Below, one piece after another: positions 45,264-53,663 of a stretch of DNA of 64,000 nt (the first letter of the stretch is position 1; each line of letters opens with the position of its first letter). The notes under the pieces were generated by a model. It made no database searches, was not told the origin of the DNA, and was given only the letters and a program-made list of their open reading frames with translations. The stretch covers positions 6,200,001 to 6,264,000 of the forward strand of contig NZ_CP046171.1 of NCBI RefSeq assembly GCF_011801125.1, in the 5' to 3' direction. A program made the translations under genes and the position numbers. This DNA is from Nocardia brasiliensis (GTDB taxonomy: Bacteria; Actinomycetota; Actinomycetes; Mycobacteriales; Mycobacteriaceae).

Positions 45264-46430
45264 TCAGTCGATCCGGTGCGCACCGGCAGCGGGGCCGACG
45301 ACAAAGGTGCGCGGCTCGGCAAAGCCGGAGTCGGCGAACCGTTTCCGGGTGGCGGCCACCACGGCGGCGGTGTGCGCACGGTCGACCAAGGCGATCGCAC
45401 TGCCACCGAATCCGCCGCCGACCATCCGCGCGCCGTGCGCCCCTGCCGCGCACGCGGCCGCGACGGCGGCGTCCAGCGCGGGCGTGCACACCTCGAAATC
45501 GTCGCGCAGCGAGGCGTGCGCCGCGGTGAGTATCGGGCCGATCCCGCGCGGATCCGCGCCGCTGCGCAATTCTTCGGCAACCCGCACGACGCGCGCGTTC
45601 TCCGTCACCACATGACGCGCCCGGCGGCGCGCCACCGGATCGGTGATCCGCTCGACCTCGGCCACCGAGACGACGTCGCGCAGCGCGGGCACACCGAGTT
45701 CGGCGGCGGCGGCCTCGCATTGGGCGCGCCGCTCGGCGTAGCCACCGTCGACCAGCTCGTGCGGTTGTCCGGTGTCGATCACCAACAATGCCAGGCCGAA
45801 TCGGTCCAGATCGAACGGAATCTGTTCGTGTGCAACAGTATTCGCATCATCCGCGGCGACGAAGGCGCGGATGTCGAGGAACAAAGCGTGCCCCGCCGTG
45901 CACATGATCGATGCGGACTGGTCCAGCAAACCGGTGGGCGCGCCGACATAGTCGTTCTCCGCGGCGCGGGCCAGGTCGATCAGGGCGCGATCGGTGACCG
46001 CGGGCGCGAACAGGTCCCGCAGCGCGATGGCCACCGCGCACGACAGCGCGGCCGAGGAGGACAGCCCCGCGCCGATCGGCACCGCGCCGTCCAGCACGAG
46101 GTCGATCCCGGCGACGGTGTGCCCGCGCCGCACGAACTCCGCGACCACCCCGAGCGGGTAGCGCGACCACGCGGGCACCCGATCCCGCCGCGCGGCCAAC
46201 TCGTCCACCGCGACCAGCACCGTCTCGTCCGGGCGCTGCCGGGAGGTGACGCGCACCCTGCCGTCCGCCCGCACCGCGGCCGCGCACTCGACCACCAGCG
46301 GCAGCGCGATCGGCAACACGAAACCCTCGTTGTAGTCGGTGTGCTCGCCGATGATGTTGACCCGCCCCGGCGCGACCCACGTCTGCACTGACCCCTCGCT
46401 GTCTGTCGTCTCCACACCAATCCGTCCGAC
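45264..46430 (-). CDS. galK: Galactokinase
   Basis: 388 residues from a GTG; a second GTG at 46415 is an equally plausible start. GHMP-kinase motifs: VAPGRVNIIGEHTDYNEGFVLPIALP (galactokinase signature and substrate binding), PIGAGLSSSAALSCAVA (phosphate loop), and ARMVGGGFGGSAIALV (motif 3). It phosphorylates alpha-D-galactose to galactose-1-phosphate. The following genes are a sugar symporter and a small membrane protein. galT, galE and galM are not in the window, so the rest of the Leloir pathway must lie elsewhere. Confidence 0.93.
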   Translation of the reverse strand, partial: VGRIGVETTDSEGSVQTWVAPGRVNIIGEHTDYNEGFVLPIALPLVVECAAAVRADGRVRVTSRQRPDETVLVAVDELAARRDRVPAWSRYPLGVVAEFVRRGHTVAGIDLVLDGAVPIGAGLSSSAALSCAVAIALRDLFAPAVTDRALIDLARAAENDYVGAPTGLLDQSASIMCTAGHALFLDIRAFVAADDANTVAHEQIPFDLDRFGLALLVIDTGQPHELVDGGYAERRAQCEAAAAELGVPALRDVVSVAEVERITDPVARRRARHVVTENARVVRVAEELRSGADPRGIGPILTAAHASLRDDFEVCTPALDAAVAAACAAGAHGARMVGGGFGGSAIALVDRAHTAAVVAATRKRFADSGFAEPRTFVVGPAAGAHRID

Positions 46431-46522
46431 CCACGTTACGAGACACGCCGTCGTAGCACCGCTTTCGCCGCGCGCACGTGCGCGATCCCCCGTTGTGCCG
46501 CAGAGTCGATTTTGTCGCACTA

Positions 46523-46550
46523 CCGGCCTGCAAAATGGGCCGGGCTTTTT
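46523..46550 (+). promoter_or_regulatory. Terminator-like hairpin in the leader of the arginine decarboxylase operon
   Basis: CCGGCC and GGCCGG form a 6-bp stem around a 9-base A-rich loop, followed by GCTTTTT and then the GGGAGG ribosome-binding site. No plus-strand gene lies upstream, so this looks like an attenuator or a structure covering the ribosome-binding site instead of a terminator of another gene. Confidence 0.4.
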
Positions 46551-46561
46551 GGGAGGGCACT

Positions 46562-47158
46562 ATGATTCACACCACCCCGCGTAGCGGTCCAGTGGGGCGG
46601 CGCGGCCGCCTGGTCGGACTGCCATGGATAGACCGACTACGCCCACCCCTGGGCAGACCGATCACCGGAGCGCCGTTGACGATCGAGATCGGCGCCGCGA
46701 CAGGGGTAGGCCCGACGGCCATGTCGGCCTTCGACGCCGCATTGCGTGATCTGGGAGTAGGTGATGCCAACTTGATCCGGCTGTCTTCGGTCATACCGCC
46801 ACGGGCGGCGTTGGCACGCACCGGCCGCGTACGTAAACCGATACCGTGGGGCGATCGCCTCTATTGCGTCTACGCGGTGCAGCACGCGCACGAACCCGGC
46901 CAGACGGCCGCAGCGGGCATCGGCTGGGTGCTGCGCGACGATGATTCGGGCGCAGGCCTTTTCGTCGAGCACGAGGCCGAGACCACCGAGGAAGTCACCG
47001 CGCTGATCCGGTCCAGCCTCGACGACATGACGCGGCATCGGCCGCAATCCTTCGGCCCGATTCAGCTGTGCACGACCGAAACCACCGCGGACGGCGAGCC
47101 GACCTGCGCACTGGTCCTCGCGGCGTACCACACCACCCCGTGGGGATTTCAACGATGA
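46562..47158 (+). CDS. Pyruvoyl-dependent arginine decarboxylase
   Basis: 198 residues, ATG behind GGGAGGG. IEIGAATGVGPTAMSAFDAALRDLGVGDANLIRLSSVIPP matches the proenzyme family, with self-cleavage expected between Ser75 and Ser76 to make a beta chain and a pyruvoyl-capped alpha chain. The Glu-rich GLFVEHEAETTEEV segment holds the likely proton donor. The first 35 residues are extra compared with the archaeal enzyme (about 165 residues). Product agmatine and CO2. It is the first of three overlapping genes (ATGA, then TGATG). Confidence 0.88.
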   Translation: MIHTTPRSGPVGRRGRLVGLPWIDRLRPPLGRPITGAPLTIEIGAATGVGPTAMSAFDAALRDLGVGDANLIRLSSVIPPRAALARTGRVRKPIPWGDRLYCVYAVQHAHEPGQTAAAGIGWVLRDDDSGAGLFVEHEAETTEEVTALIRSSLDDMTRHRPQSFGPIQLCTTETTADGEPTCALVLAAYHTTPWGFQR

Positions 47159-47721
47159 ACGACGTGCACATCACTATCGATACCAAGGTGCCCGACGACC
47201 AGATCGACCAGTTCTACACGCTCTACGAGGACGCGTTCGGTGCGCTGCGCACGCAGGCCGTCGCCAGGCAGGTGTTGCACCGTGCGGAATTCCGCGCCGA
47301 AATGATCGACGCCAGGGTGCAGAAACACGTCGCAAGAACCGCCGACGGAGAGCCGATCGGGGTGACCACCCTGACCAAACATCTCGACACCGTGCCGTGG
47401 ATCAGTCCGGAATACTTCGCCGCCCGGTATCCTGAACATGCGGCGCGGGACGCGATCTTCTACATCGGTTTTACCCTCGTTACGCCAAGAGCGCGGCGAG
47501 GGGTCGCATTCCATGCCATGATCGAATCAGTTGCCCAGGTATTGATAGCCGAACGCGCTGTATTCGGTTGGGACATGTGCTCGTACAACAACACTCGGCC
47601 CTGGTTCACCGGCCACATCAAGTCGGTGCTCGACGAGTTGGAGCTCGAGGTTGCGGTGGAGGATACGCAGACCTACTACGCGGCCTGGTTCACCGGGGAC
47701 GGAGCGACCAAGGGGGGCTGA
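47155..47721 (+). CDS. GNAT-like acyltransferase coupled to arginine decarboxylase
   Basis: 188 residues; start overlaps the decarboxylase stop (ATGA). The layout resembles a divergent GNAT: an N-terminal helix pair (IDQFYTLYEDAFGALRTQA), a strand GEPIGVTTLTK, and IFYIGFTLVTPRARRGVAFHAMIESVAQVL, where RARRGVAFHAM takes the place of the acetyl-CoA pyrophosphate loop R-x-x-x-G-x-G/A. The C-terminal SYNNTRPWFTGHIKSVLDEL is in the usual motif B place. If it acylates agmatine or another amine it would act on the decarboxylase product; that is a guess from position. Confidence 0.6.
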   Translation: MNDVHITIDTKVPDDQIDQFYTLYEDAFGALRTQAVARQVLHRAEFRAEMIDARVQKHVARTADGEPIGVTTLTKHLDTVPWISPEYFAARYPEHAARDAIFYIGFTLVTPRARRGVAFHAMIESVAQVLIAERAVFGWDMCSYNNTRPWFTGHIKSVLDELELEVAVEDTQTYYAAWFTGDGATKGG

Positions 47722-49274
47722 TGACAGTCAGCGAAGGGCCGCAGTCAGCGAGGCGGCAGCAGTTCCGAACACGGTGGTACGCACTGCTTCTCGGGGGAAG
47801 CGCGGCCGCCATCATGGTGCACGTCGCGGTCGACTCATTGGTGTTGACCTATCTGACGATGTCGGTCATTCTCGCGGGCACGCTCGCCATGATCGGCACC
47901 GGCCTGTGGATGCATCGCCCGGCACGTCCGTTGCCCTGGTATCTGCTGTCGGCTTCGTCGATGCTCTCGGCCGTCGGTAGCGCGCTGCGCGAGACCACCG
48001 ATCACGGATTACATCCGATAGACGACGCGTTCACGTTGCTCGGCTACCTGACCGTCGGCCTCGCGGCCCTGATCTGGCTGCGGCCCCGCCAGGTGCGCGG
48101 CAATTACGAGCTGGCGCTCGACTCCGGGTTGATCGGTCTCGGGGCGCTGCTCGCGTCCTGGACCTTCCTGATCTCGCCGATCCTGCGCACCCATGACAGC
48201 ACGTTCAATTCCCTGGTGGCGGCCGCCTACCCGGTATTGGACGCGTTGCTGTTGACGTTGATCGCGCATTCGGTCGCGACCTCGACCCGCTCGGAAACCT
48301 CGCTGCGGCTGGTGCACATCGGGCTGATCGCCGCACTCATCGGCGATCTCGGATACAGCATGGACGCGGCAGGCACCATCTCGGTCAGCCGGGACCTGCT
48401 GATGGCGGCGCTGCTGGCCGCGTATGCGACCGGCGGCGTCGCGGCGCTGCACCCGACGATGGTCGGCCTCGGCCATCCCCGCAGGATCCACCCGCACCAC
48501 TCCCGCCAGCGGGCCAGCTTCATCGCGGTCACGTTGATTGTGGCGTCGTTGGTGCCGGTGGTGGGGTCCTCGCTCGGGATGCTCGATCGGGTGGTGGTGT
48601 CCTCGTTGTTCGCGCTGCTGCTGATCGGGGTGCTGGTGCGCAGTGAGCGGGCCATCGTGCGTAGCTCGCGCAGCGAGCGGCGGGCCCAGCATCAGGCCGA
48701 CCACGACATGCTCACCGGACTGCTGAACCGCTCGGCACTGCTGCGCGCGCTGAATCGCAACAGCGAGCGGTGGGCCGAGCAGCCGCTCTGCCTGCTGTTC
48801 ATCGATCTCGACGGCTTCAAGATGGTCAACGACAGCTACGGGCACGCGGTCGGCGACGAACTGATCGCCAACGCGGCCTCGCGGATTCGGCGCGTGGTGC
48901 TGCGCGACGACGTGGTCGCCCGCTACGGCGGCGACGAGTTCGTGGTGCTCTCGCCGCTCGGCAGACAGGATGCCGCGACCCTGGCCGAGCGGCTGCTCGG
49001 CGCCTTCGTGCGACCGTTCGAGCTGAGCGCGGGCGAAATCCCGATCACCGCGAGCATCGGCATCGCCTGCGGTGCGCCGCGCAGCACCGACTCCACCATC
49101 TACGACCTCATCCGGGACGCGGACTCGGCCATGTACCACGCGAAGGAGTACTCGCTCGGCTACGCGTTCCACGACGACGCGCGGCACGCGCCCGACACGG
49201 GGCGCCACACCCCGGCCGAGAACGGGCGGCGGATCTGGCACACCAGCACCAGATCCACCAGCACCGCGGTCTGA
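47721..49274 (+). CDS. Membrane diguanylate cyclase (GGDEF)
   Basis: 517 residues; ATG overlaps the previous stop (TGATG). Around eight to nine transmembrane helices fill residues 18-310, an uncharacterised membrane sensor region similar to MASE-type domains. The GGDEF domain follows: HDMLTGLLNRSALLRAL, LLFIDLDGFKMVNDSYGHAVGDELI and ARYGGDEFVVLSP (GGDEF at 403-407, intact). The inhibitory RxxD site is not conserved (LRDD at the expected place), so product feedback is probably missing. No EAL domain. It should make c-di-GMP in response to a membrane or small-molecule signal. Confidence 0.93.
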   Translation: MTVSEGPQSARRQQFRTRWYALLLGGSAAAIMVHVAVDSLVLTYLTMSVILAGTLAMIGTGLWMHRPARPLPWYLLSASSMLSAVGSALRETTDHGLHPIDDAFTLLGYLTVGLAALIWLRPRQVRGNYELALDSGLIGLGALLASWTFLISPILRTHDSTFNSLVAAAYPVLDALLLTLIAHSVATSTRSETSLRLVHIGLIAALIGDLGYSMDAAGTISVSRDLLMAALLAAYATGGVAALHPTMVGLGHPRRIHPHHSRQRASFIAVTLIVASLVPVVGSSLGMLDRVVVSSLFALLLIGVLVRSERAIVRSSRSERRAQHQADHDMLTGLLNRSALLRALNRNSERWAEQPLCLLFIDLDGFKMVNDSYGHAVGDELIANAASRIRRVVLRDDVVARYGGDEFVVLSPLGRQDAATLAERLLGAFVRPFELSAGEIPITASIGIACGAPRSTDSTIYDLIRDADSAMYHAKEYSLGYAFHDDARHAPDTGRHTPAENGRRIWHTSTRSTSTAV

Positions 49275-49316
49275 CGGTCTACACCGTCGACAGCTCCGGC
49301 CGCCGACGCCGGTGCT

Positions 49317-50096
49317 CTAGTCGGCCAGTTCCTCGAGCAGTCGCCGGGCCGCCTCCAGCTCGGCCTGCAACTGCCGCACCTTGGCCTCCTGGGCTTCCCG
49401 TGCGGCGTCGAGGATGCCTGCCACCACGTCGGCCACCTCCGGGTGCAGGATCTTGGCGGCCTGCGCCACCGCGGAGCTGGCCACCGCGAGGCCGCGCACC
49501 GCGCGCTTCTTGCCGCTCACCACGTCGACGGACCATTCGCCGTCGGCGGTTCCGGTCAGGGTCACCGTGACCTCGGGCGTCTTCGCCTTCGGCCGGACCG
49601 CCGCCTTGGCGGGCTTGCTGCCCGCGCCGCTCGGCTTGGGTGCGGGCGCCTTGCTCGCGCCGCTGTCCTGTTCTCCCGATTCCGGCTGGCTCGCAACGGG
49701 TTTCGGGACCACCGGCGGCGGCGTGACGGAACTGGCGGGGCTGATGGGTGTCGCGGTGCTCGTCAAGGTCGACGGCTGGGTCACGGGTGTTTCCTTCCTG
49801 GTTGTCGACTTCGGCTGGGCAGTGGAAACAGGCGCCGCCCCTCGCGGCGGCTTGGTCAACGTCACTTCTGTTGGAGAAAAGGACAGTACATCCTTCGATC
49901 CAGTGGGCCGGACCTGCAGGAAATCTCCGTCGGCCGGATCGCCGAGCGCGATCACCTTTCCCGACCGTCCTTCCGGCACGCCCACCGCGGCGGCGGTGAA
50001 CCACACCATGGGCGGCTTGCCGCCGGCGATATCGGTGGCAATCCGCTGAATCTCGCTGTCCGACAATGGCTTGGGCTTGGTTCTGGGCGACGGCAT
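49317..50096 (-). CDS. Actinobacterial hypothetical protein with Pro/Ala linker and C-terminal coiled coil
   Basis: 259 residues from MPSPRTKPKPLSDSE. A folded N-terminal domain of about 90 residues (EIQRIATDIAGGKPPMVWFTAAAVGVPEGRSGKVIALGDPADGDFLQVRPTGS), a long Pro/Thr/Ser/Ala-rich linker (about 90-170), then a domain with TVTLTGTADGEWSVDVVSGKKRAVRGLAV and a C-terminal coiled coil AREAQEAKVRQLQAELEAARRLLEELAD. Gene family seen in Nocardia with no known function that I can recall. It is convergent with the diguanylate cyclase. Confidence 0.75.
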   Translation of the reverse strand: MPSPRTKPKPLSDSEIQRIATDIAGGKPPMVWFTAAAVGVPEGRSGKVIALGDPADGDFLQVRPTGSKDVLSFSPTEVTLTKPPRGAAPVSTAQPKSTTRKETPVTQPSTLTSTATPISPASSVTPPPVVPKPVASQPESGEQDSGASKAPAPKPSGAGSKPAKAAVRPKAKTPEVTVTLTGTADGEWSVDVVSGKKRAVRGLAVASSAVAQAAKILHPEVADVVAGILDAAREAQEAKVRQLQAELEAARRLLEELAD

Positions 50097-50268
50097 TGAT
50101 GACTCCGAGCAATATTCGTGGATGGCTGCGTGCACAGATGATGCCGCACCGCACCGACAGATTCGCAGGCCACCGGGAAAACCGGGCAGCGAGCACGACG
50201 GCGCGCCGGGCCAGCGAACCCGGAGCTACGCCGCGGATCGCCGCAGCGCTCGGTGTTTTCGACGCGCC

Positions 50269-50898
50269 TCAGTCGCGCTCGCGCGGGGCCTGGAGCGCGG
50301 GGAACCAGATGTCGGCGAGCACCTCGGCGGCGCGCTCCGCCGAGACGTTGATGGTGCCTTGCACGGCCCAGCGGGTGAAGAACCGCTCGAGTTGGGCGAC
50401 AAGCAGTTCCACCCGCAGCCGCGCCTCGTCCGCGCGCTCGGCGGGCCAGCGGGCGAGATAGGAGGTCATCGCGTTGGGCAGCGCCATGATTCCCGCGCGG
50501 GCGATCTCGCGGAACTCCGACTCCAGCGCGGTGGCCTCGTCCCAGGCGGGCAGCAGGTCCTTGTGCTCGTGGAACCAGGCGATCGCCCTGGTCACCCAGG
50601 CGACGAACTCGGCACGCGAGTCGGTGTCGAGCACCCGGTCCAGATCCTCGTAGAAATGCAGCGCGCTGGGCGCGGTGCCCTGTGCGGCGATCGCGCGCAG
50701 CACCTCCTGCTTGGAGTTGAAGTGCAGATAGAAGGTGGCGCGACTGCATCCGACGGCGGCGACGATGTCGTCCACCCGCACCGCGGCGTAGCCCCGGTCG
50801 GTGAACAGCTGCTTGGCGCAGGCCAGCAGGCGCGTCCTGGTCTGCTGCTTCTGCTCATCCCGCAGGTTGGTACCCGCCGAGCTCGGGTTAGTGCGCAA
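50269..50898 (-). CDS. TetR family regulator of the monooxygenase operon
   Basis: 209 residues; TTG is the only start that includes the whole first helix. HTH: RTRLLACAKQLFTDRGYAAVRVDDIVAAVGCSRATFYLHFNSKQEVLRAI (about residues 20-68). The ligand domain is of the TetR_C type. It is divergent from the flavin monooxygenase operon, and the 234-base gap has TAGAC-based inverted repeats that would serve as its operators, so it probably represses the operon until a substrate appears. Confidence 0.88.
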   Translation of the reverse strand: MRTNPSSAGTNLRDEQKQQTRTRLLACAKQLFTDRGYAAVRVDDIVAAVGCSRATFYLHFNSKQEVLRAIAAQGTAPSALHFYEDLDRVLDTDSRAEFVAWVTRAIAWFHEHKDLLPAWDEATALESEFREIARAGIMALPNAMTSYLARWPAERADEARLRVELLVAQLERFFTRWAVQGTINVSAERAAEVLADIWFPALQAPRERD

Positions 50899-50983
50899 CG
50901 GCTACCCCATCGTGGTTCGAATGCGGTTCTGACGTGCGAGTTTCGCCGCTCGAGTGTACTGAAGCCGACGCTCCACCGCACTT

Positions 50984-51023
50984 CGCTAGACAATACGTCA
51001 TTCACTAGACGCACTGTCTAGCG
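50984..51023. promoter_or_regulatory. Inverted-repeat operators between TetR and monooxygenase operon
   Basis: CGCTAGACA (50984-50992) and TGTCTAGCG (51015-51023) are exact complements, with a third half-site CTAGAC at 51005-51010 that pairs with GTCTAG at 51016-51021. The cluster of three TAGAC half-sites suggests two regulator dimers. Confidence 0.6.
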
Positions 51024-51132
51024 AGTGTTACCTTGTTGCCTACGTCACTCCGGTCGCCCACGGCGCCGGGCGGTTCCGGCGCCACGGCGCCACCGCAGGT
51101 GGGTGACGTCCCGCTCAGCACGAGGACAGTGA

Positions 51133-52500
51133 ATGACGTCAACCGAACTCCCCCGCGTCGGTGTGATCGGCGCGGGCCCGTCCGGGATCACCGCCGCGAA
51201 ACGACTGCAGGACCACGCCATCCCGTTCGATTGCTTCGAAGCCTCCGACGAGGTCGGCGGCAATTGGTATTTCAAGAACCCGAACGGCATGTCGGCGTGT
51301 TATCAATCGCTGCACATAGATACGAGCAAATTCCGGCTCGCCTTCGAGGACTTCCCGGTGCCCGCGGATTGGCCGGACTTCCCGCACCATTCGCAGTTGT
51401 TCCAGTACTTCAAGGACTATGTCGACCATTTCGGGTTGCGCGAGAAGATTCTTTTCGGCACAAAGGTGACCGCCGCCGAGCGCGCGCCCGACGGCAGCTG
51501 GCTGGTGACCAGCAGTGATGGCAACACCCGCCGCTACGACGCGCTGATCGTGTGCAACGGGCATCACTGGGATCCGAATCTGCCCGAGTACCCCGGCGAA
51601 TTCGACGGCGTGCTGCTGCACAGCCACACCTACAACGATCCGTTCGACCCGGTGGACATGCGCGGCAAGCGGGTGGTGGTGGTCGGCATGGGCAACTCCG
51701 GCCTCGATATCGCCGCGGAACTGTCCCAGCGCTTCCTCGCCGCGAAGCTCACCGTCTCGGCCCGGCGCGGGGTCTGGGTGCTGCCGAAGTACGTGCACGG
51801 CAAGGTCGGTGACAAACAATCGGCGCCGAGCTGGCTGCCCCGCGCGGTGGCGTTGCGACTCAAACAGCGGTTCGTCCGAAAGTTCCGGGGCGACATGGAG
51901 TTCTACGGCCTGCCGAGACCGGACCATCGCCCGTTCGAGGCGCATCCCTCGGCGAGCGAGGAGTTCCTGCACCGGGCAGGCTGCGGCGACATCGCGTTCA
52001 AGCCGGCGATCACGGCGCTGGAAGGCCCGAGGGTGCGCTTCGCCGACGGCAGCACCGATGAGGTGGACGTGATCGTCTGTGCCACCGGATATCGGATCAG
52101 CTTCCCGTTCTTCACCGACCCGGACCTGCTGCCCGACAACGAGAATCGGTTCCCGCTGTTCCAGCACATGATGAAACCCGGTGTGCCCGACCTGTTCTTC
52201 CTCGGCCTCGCCCAGCCGCTGCCGACACTGGTGAATTTCGCCGAGCAGCAGAGCAAGTTCGTCGCGGCCTACCTCACCGGCAACTATCTGCCGCCGACGG
52301 TGCCGCGGATGAACGCGGCGATCCAAGCGGCCGAGGCCGCCCGCACCAGCCGCTACTACAACTCCCCCAGACACACCATCCAGGTGGAGTTCGAACCGTA
52401 CGTACGGGCGATGCGCCGAGAGCTGGCCGCGGGCGCGAAACGCGCGGCGGCCGCGGGCAACCCGTTGCCGGTGCCCGCCCGAGCGCTGGAACGCGCATGA
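51133..52500 (+). CDS. Flavin-containing monooxygenase (Baeyer-Villiger/FMO type)
   Basis: 455 residues. FAD-binding GVIGAGPSGITAAKRL near the N-terminus, NADPH-binding VVVVGMGNSGLDIAAEL near residue 180, the FMO-identifying motif FDGVLLHSHTYND between them, and CATGY near residue 318. Such enzymes insert oxygen into ketones or oxidise N/S atoms. First gene of a five-gene overlapping operon with esterase, alcohol dehydrogenase and acyl-CoA ligase, which suggests a Baeyer-Villiger route: ketone to ester, then hydrolysis and oxidation. Confidence 0.9.
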   Translation: MTSTELPRVGVIGAGPSGITAAKRLQDHAIPFDCFEASDEVGGNWYFKNPNGMSACYQSLHIDTSKFRLAFEDFPVPADWPDFPHHSQLFQYFKDYVDHFGLREKILFGTKVTAAERAPDGSWLVTSSDGNTRRYDALIVCNGHHWDPNLPEYPGEFDGVLLHSHTYNDPFDPVDMRGKRVVVVGMGNSGLDIAAELSQRFLAAKLTVSARRGVWVLPKYVHGKVGDKQSAPSWLPRAVALRLKQRFVRKFRGDMEFYGLPRPDHRPFEAHPSASEEFLHRAGCGDIAFKPAITALEGPRVRFADGSTDEVDVIVCATGYRISFPFFTDPDLLPDNENRFPLFQHMMKPGVPDLFFLGLAQPLPTLVNFAEQQSKFVAAYLTGNYLPPTVPRMNAAIQAAEAARTSRYYNSPRHTIQVEFEPYVRAMRRELAAGAKRAAAAGNPLPVPARALERA

Positions 52501-53663
52501 CGGGCGAAGCGCTGACGGCGGGCTACTGCGCGGACCGGTTCGCGGATGTGCGCACCGCGCTCGAAGCCCACCTGGCCTCCGGCGAAGAGCTCGGCGCGGC
52601 CCTCTGCGTCATGGTCGACGGCGTCGTCGAGGTCGATCTCTGGGGCGGTCATCACGACACCGACCGCACGCGGCCGTGGACCTCGGACACCCTCGTCAAC
52701 GTGTTCTCGATCAGCAAGACGATGACCGCGCTCAGCGCGCTGCTGCTGGTCGATCGCGGGGAGCTGGACGTGCACCGGCCGGTGGCGCACTACTGGCCGG
52801 AGTTCGCCGCGAACGGCAAGGGCGACATCGAGATTCGCCACCTGCTCGGCCACACCTCCGGCGTCTCGGGCTGGGCGCCGCCGATCGAGCTGCGCGATAT
52901 CTACGACGCCGAGGCGTCCAGCGCTCGACTGGCCGCACAACCGCCCTGGTGGGAGCCGGGCACCGCCTCCGGCTATCACGCGCTGAACTACGGGCACCTG
53001 ATCGGCGAGGTGATCCGGCGCATCACCGGGCAGACACTGGGCCGATTCTTCGCGACCGAACTCGCCGAGCCGCTCGGCGCGGACTTCCACATCGGTACCC
53101 CCGCAAGACATCACGCCAGGATCGCACCGCTGATCGCGCCGCCGGTGCTCGAATTCGACCTCGCCACACTGGATCAGGACAGCATCCTGGTCAAGACGCT
53201 CACCAGCCCGCTGCTCGACCTCGCGGAGACCTCGAGCACGCCATGGCGCGAGGCCGAGATCGGCGCGGTGAACGGCCACGGCAACGCCCGTTCGGTGGCG
53301 CGCGTGCAATCGCTGGTGTCCTGCGGTGGCGTGCTCGACGGCAGGCGACTGCTGTCGGAGCGGACCATCGAGCTGATCTTCGAACAGCAGTCCGACGGAA
53401 TCGATCTGGCGCTGTTGGTCCCGCTGCGCTTCGGCCTCGGCTACGGTCTGCCGCAGCGGCAGAGCGCGCCCGAGGTGCCGCATGGCCGGGTCTGCTGGTG
53501 GGCGGGCTACGGCGGCGCGATGGTGGTCAACGACCTGGACCGGCGCACGACCTTCGCATACACCATGAACAAGATGGCGCCGGGCCTGATCGGCTCCCCG
53601 CGCGCCGACGCCTATCTCCGCGCGGTGTTCAACGTGATACGGGCCGAGGGGATTTCGGCATGA
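52497..53663 (+). CDS. Serine hydrolase, beta-lactamase/EstB family esterase
   Basis: 388 residues; start overlaps the monooxygenase stop (ATGA). SxxK motif FSISKTMTALSAL (catalytic Ser and Lys near residue 75-78), YHALNYGHLIGEVIRRITG with the YxxN-like tyrosine, and the C-terminal WWAGYGGAMVVNDLDRRTTFAYTMNKM in the place of the KTG box. These are the features of class C beta-lactamase-like esterases (EstB). In this operon it could hydrolyse the ester made by the monooxygenase. Confidence 0.88.
   Translation: MTGEALTAGYCADRFADVRTALEAHLASGEELGAALCVMVDGVVEVDLWGGHHDTDRTRPWTSDTLVNVFSISKTMTALSALLLVDRGELDVHRPVAHYWPEFAANGKGDIEIRHLLGHTSGVSGWAPPIELRDIYDAEASSARLAAQPPWWEPGTASGYHALNYGHLIGEVIRRITGQTLGRFFATELAEPLGADFHIGTPARHHARIAPLIAPPVLEFDLATLDQDSILVKTLTSPLLDLAETSSTPWREAEIGAVNGHGNARSVARVQSLVSCGGVLDGRRLLSERTIELIFEQQSDGIDLALLVPLRFGLGYGLPQRQSAPEVPHGRVCWWAGYGGAMVVNDLDRRTTFAYTMNKMAPGLIGSPRADAYLRAVFNVIRAEGISA

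Noticed and set aside
48009..49241. Minus-strand frame opposite the diguanylate cyclase
   Set aside because: Arg/Gln/His-rich shadow product without domains; the plus strand has an intact GGDEF domain and overlapping operon starts.
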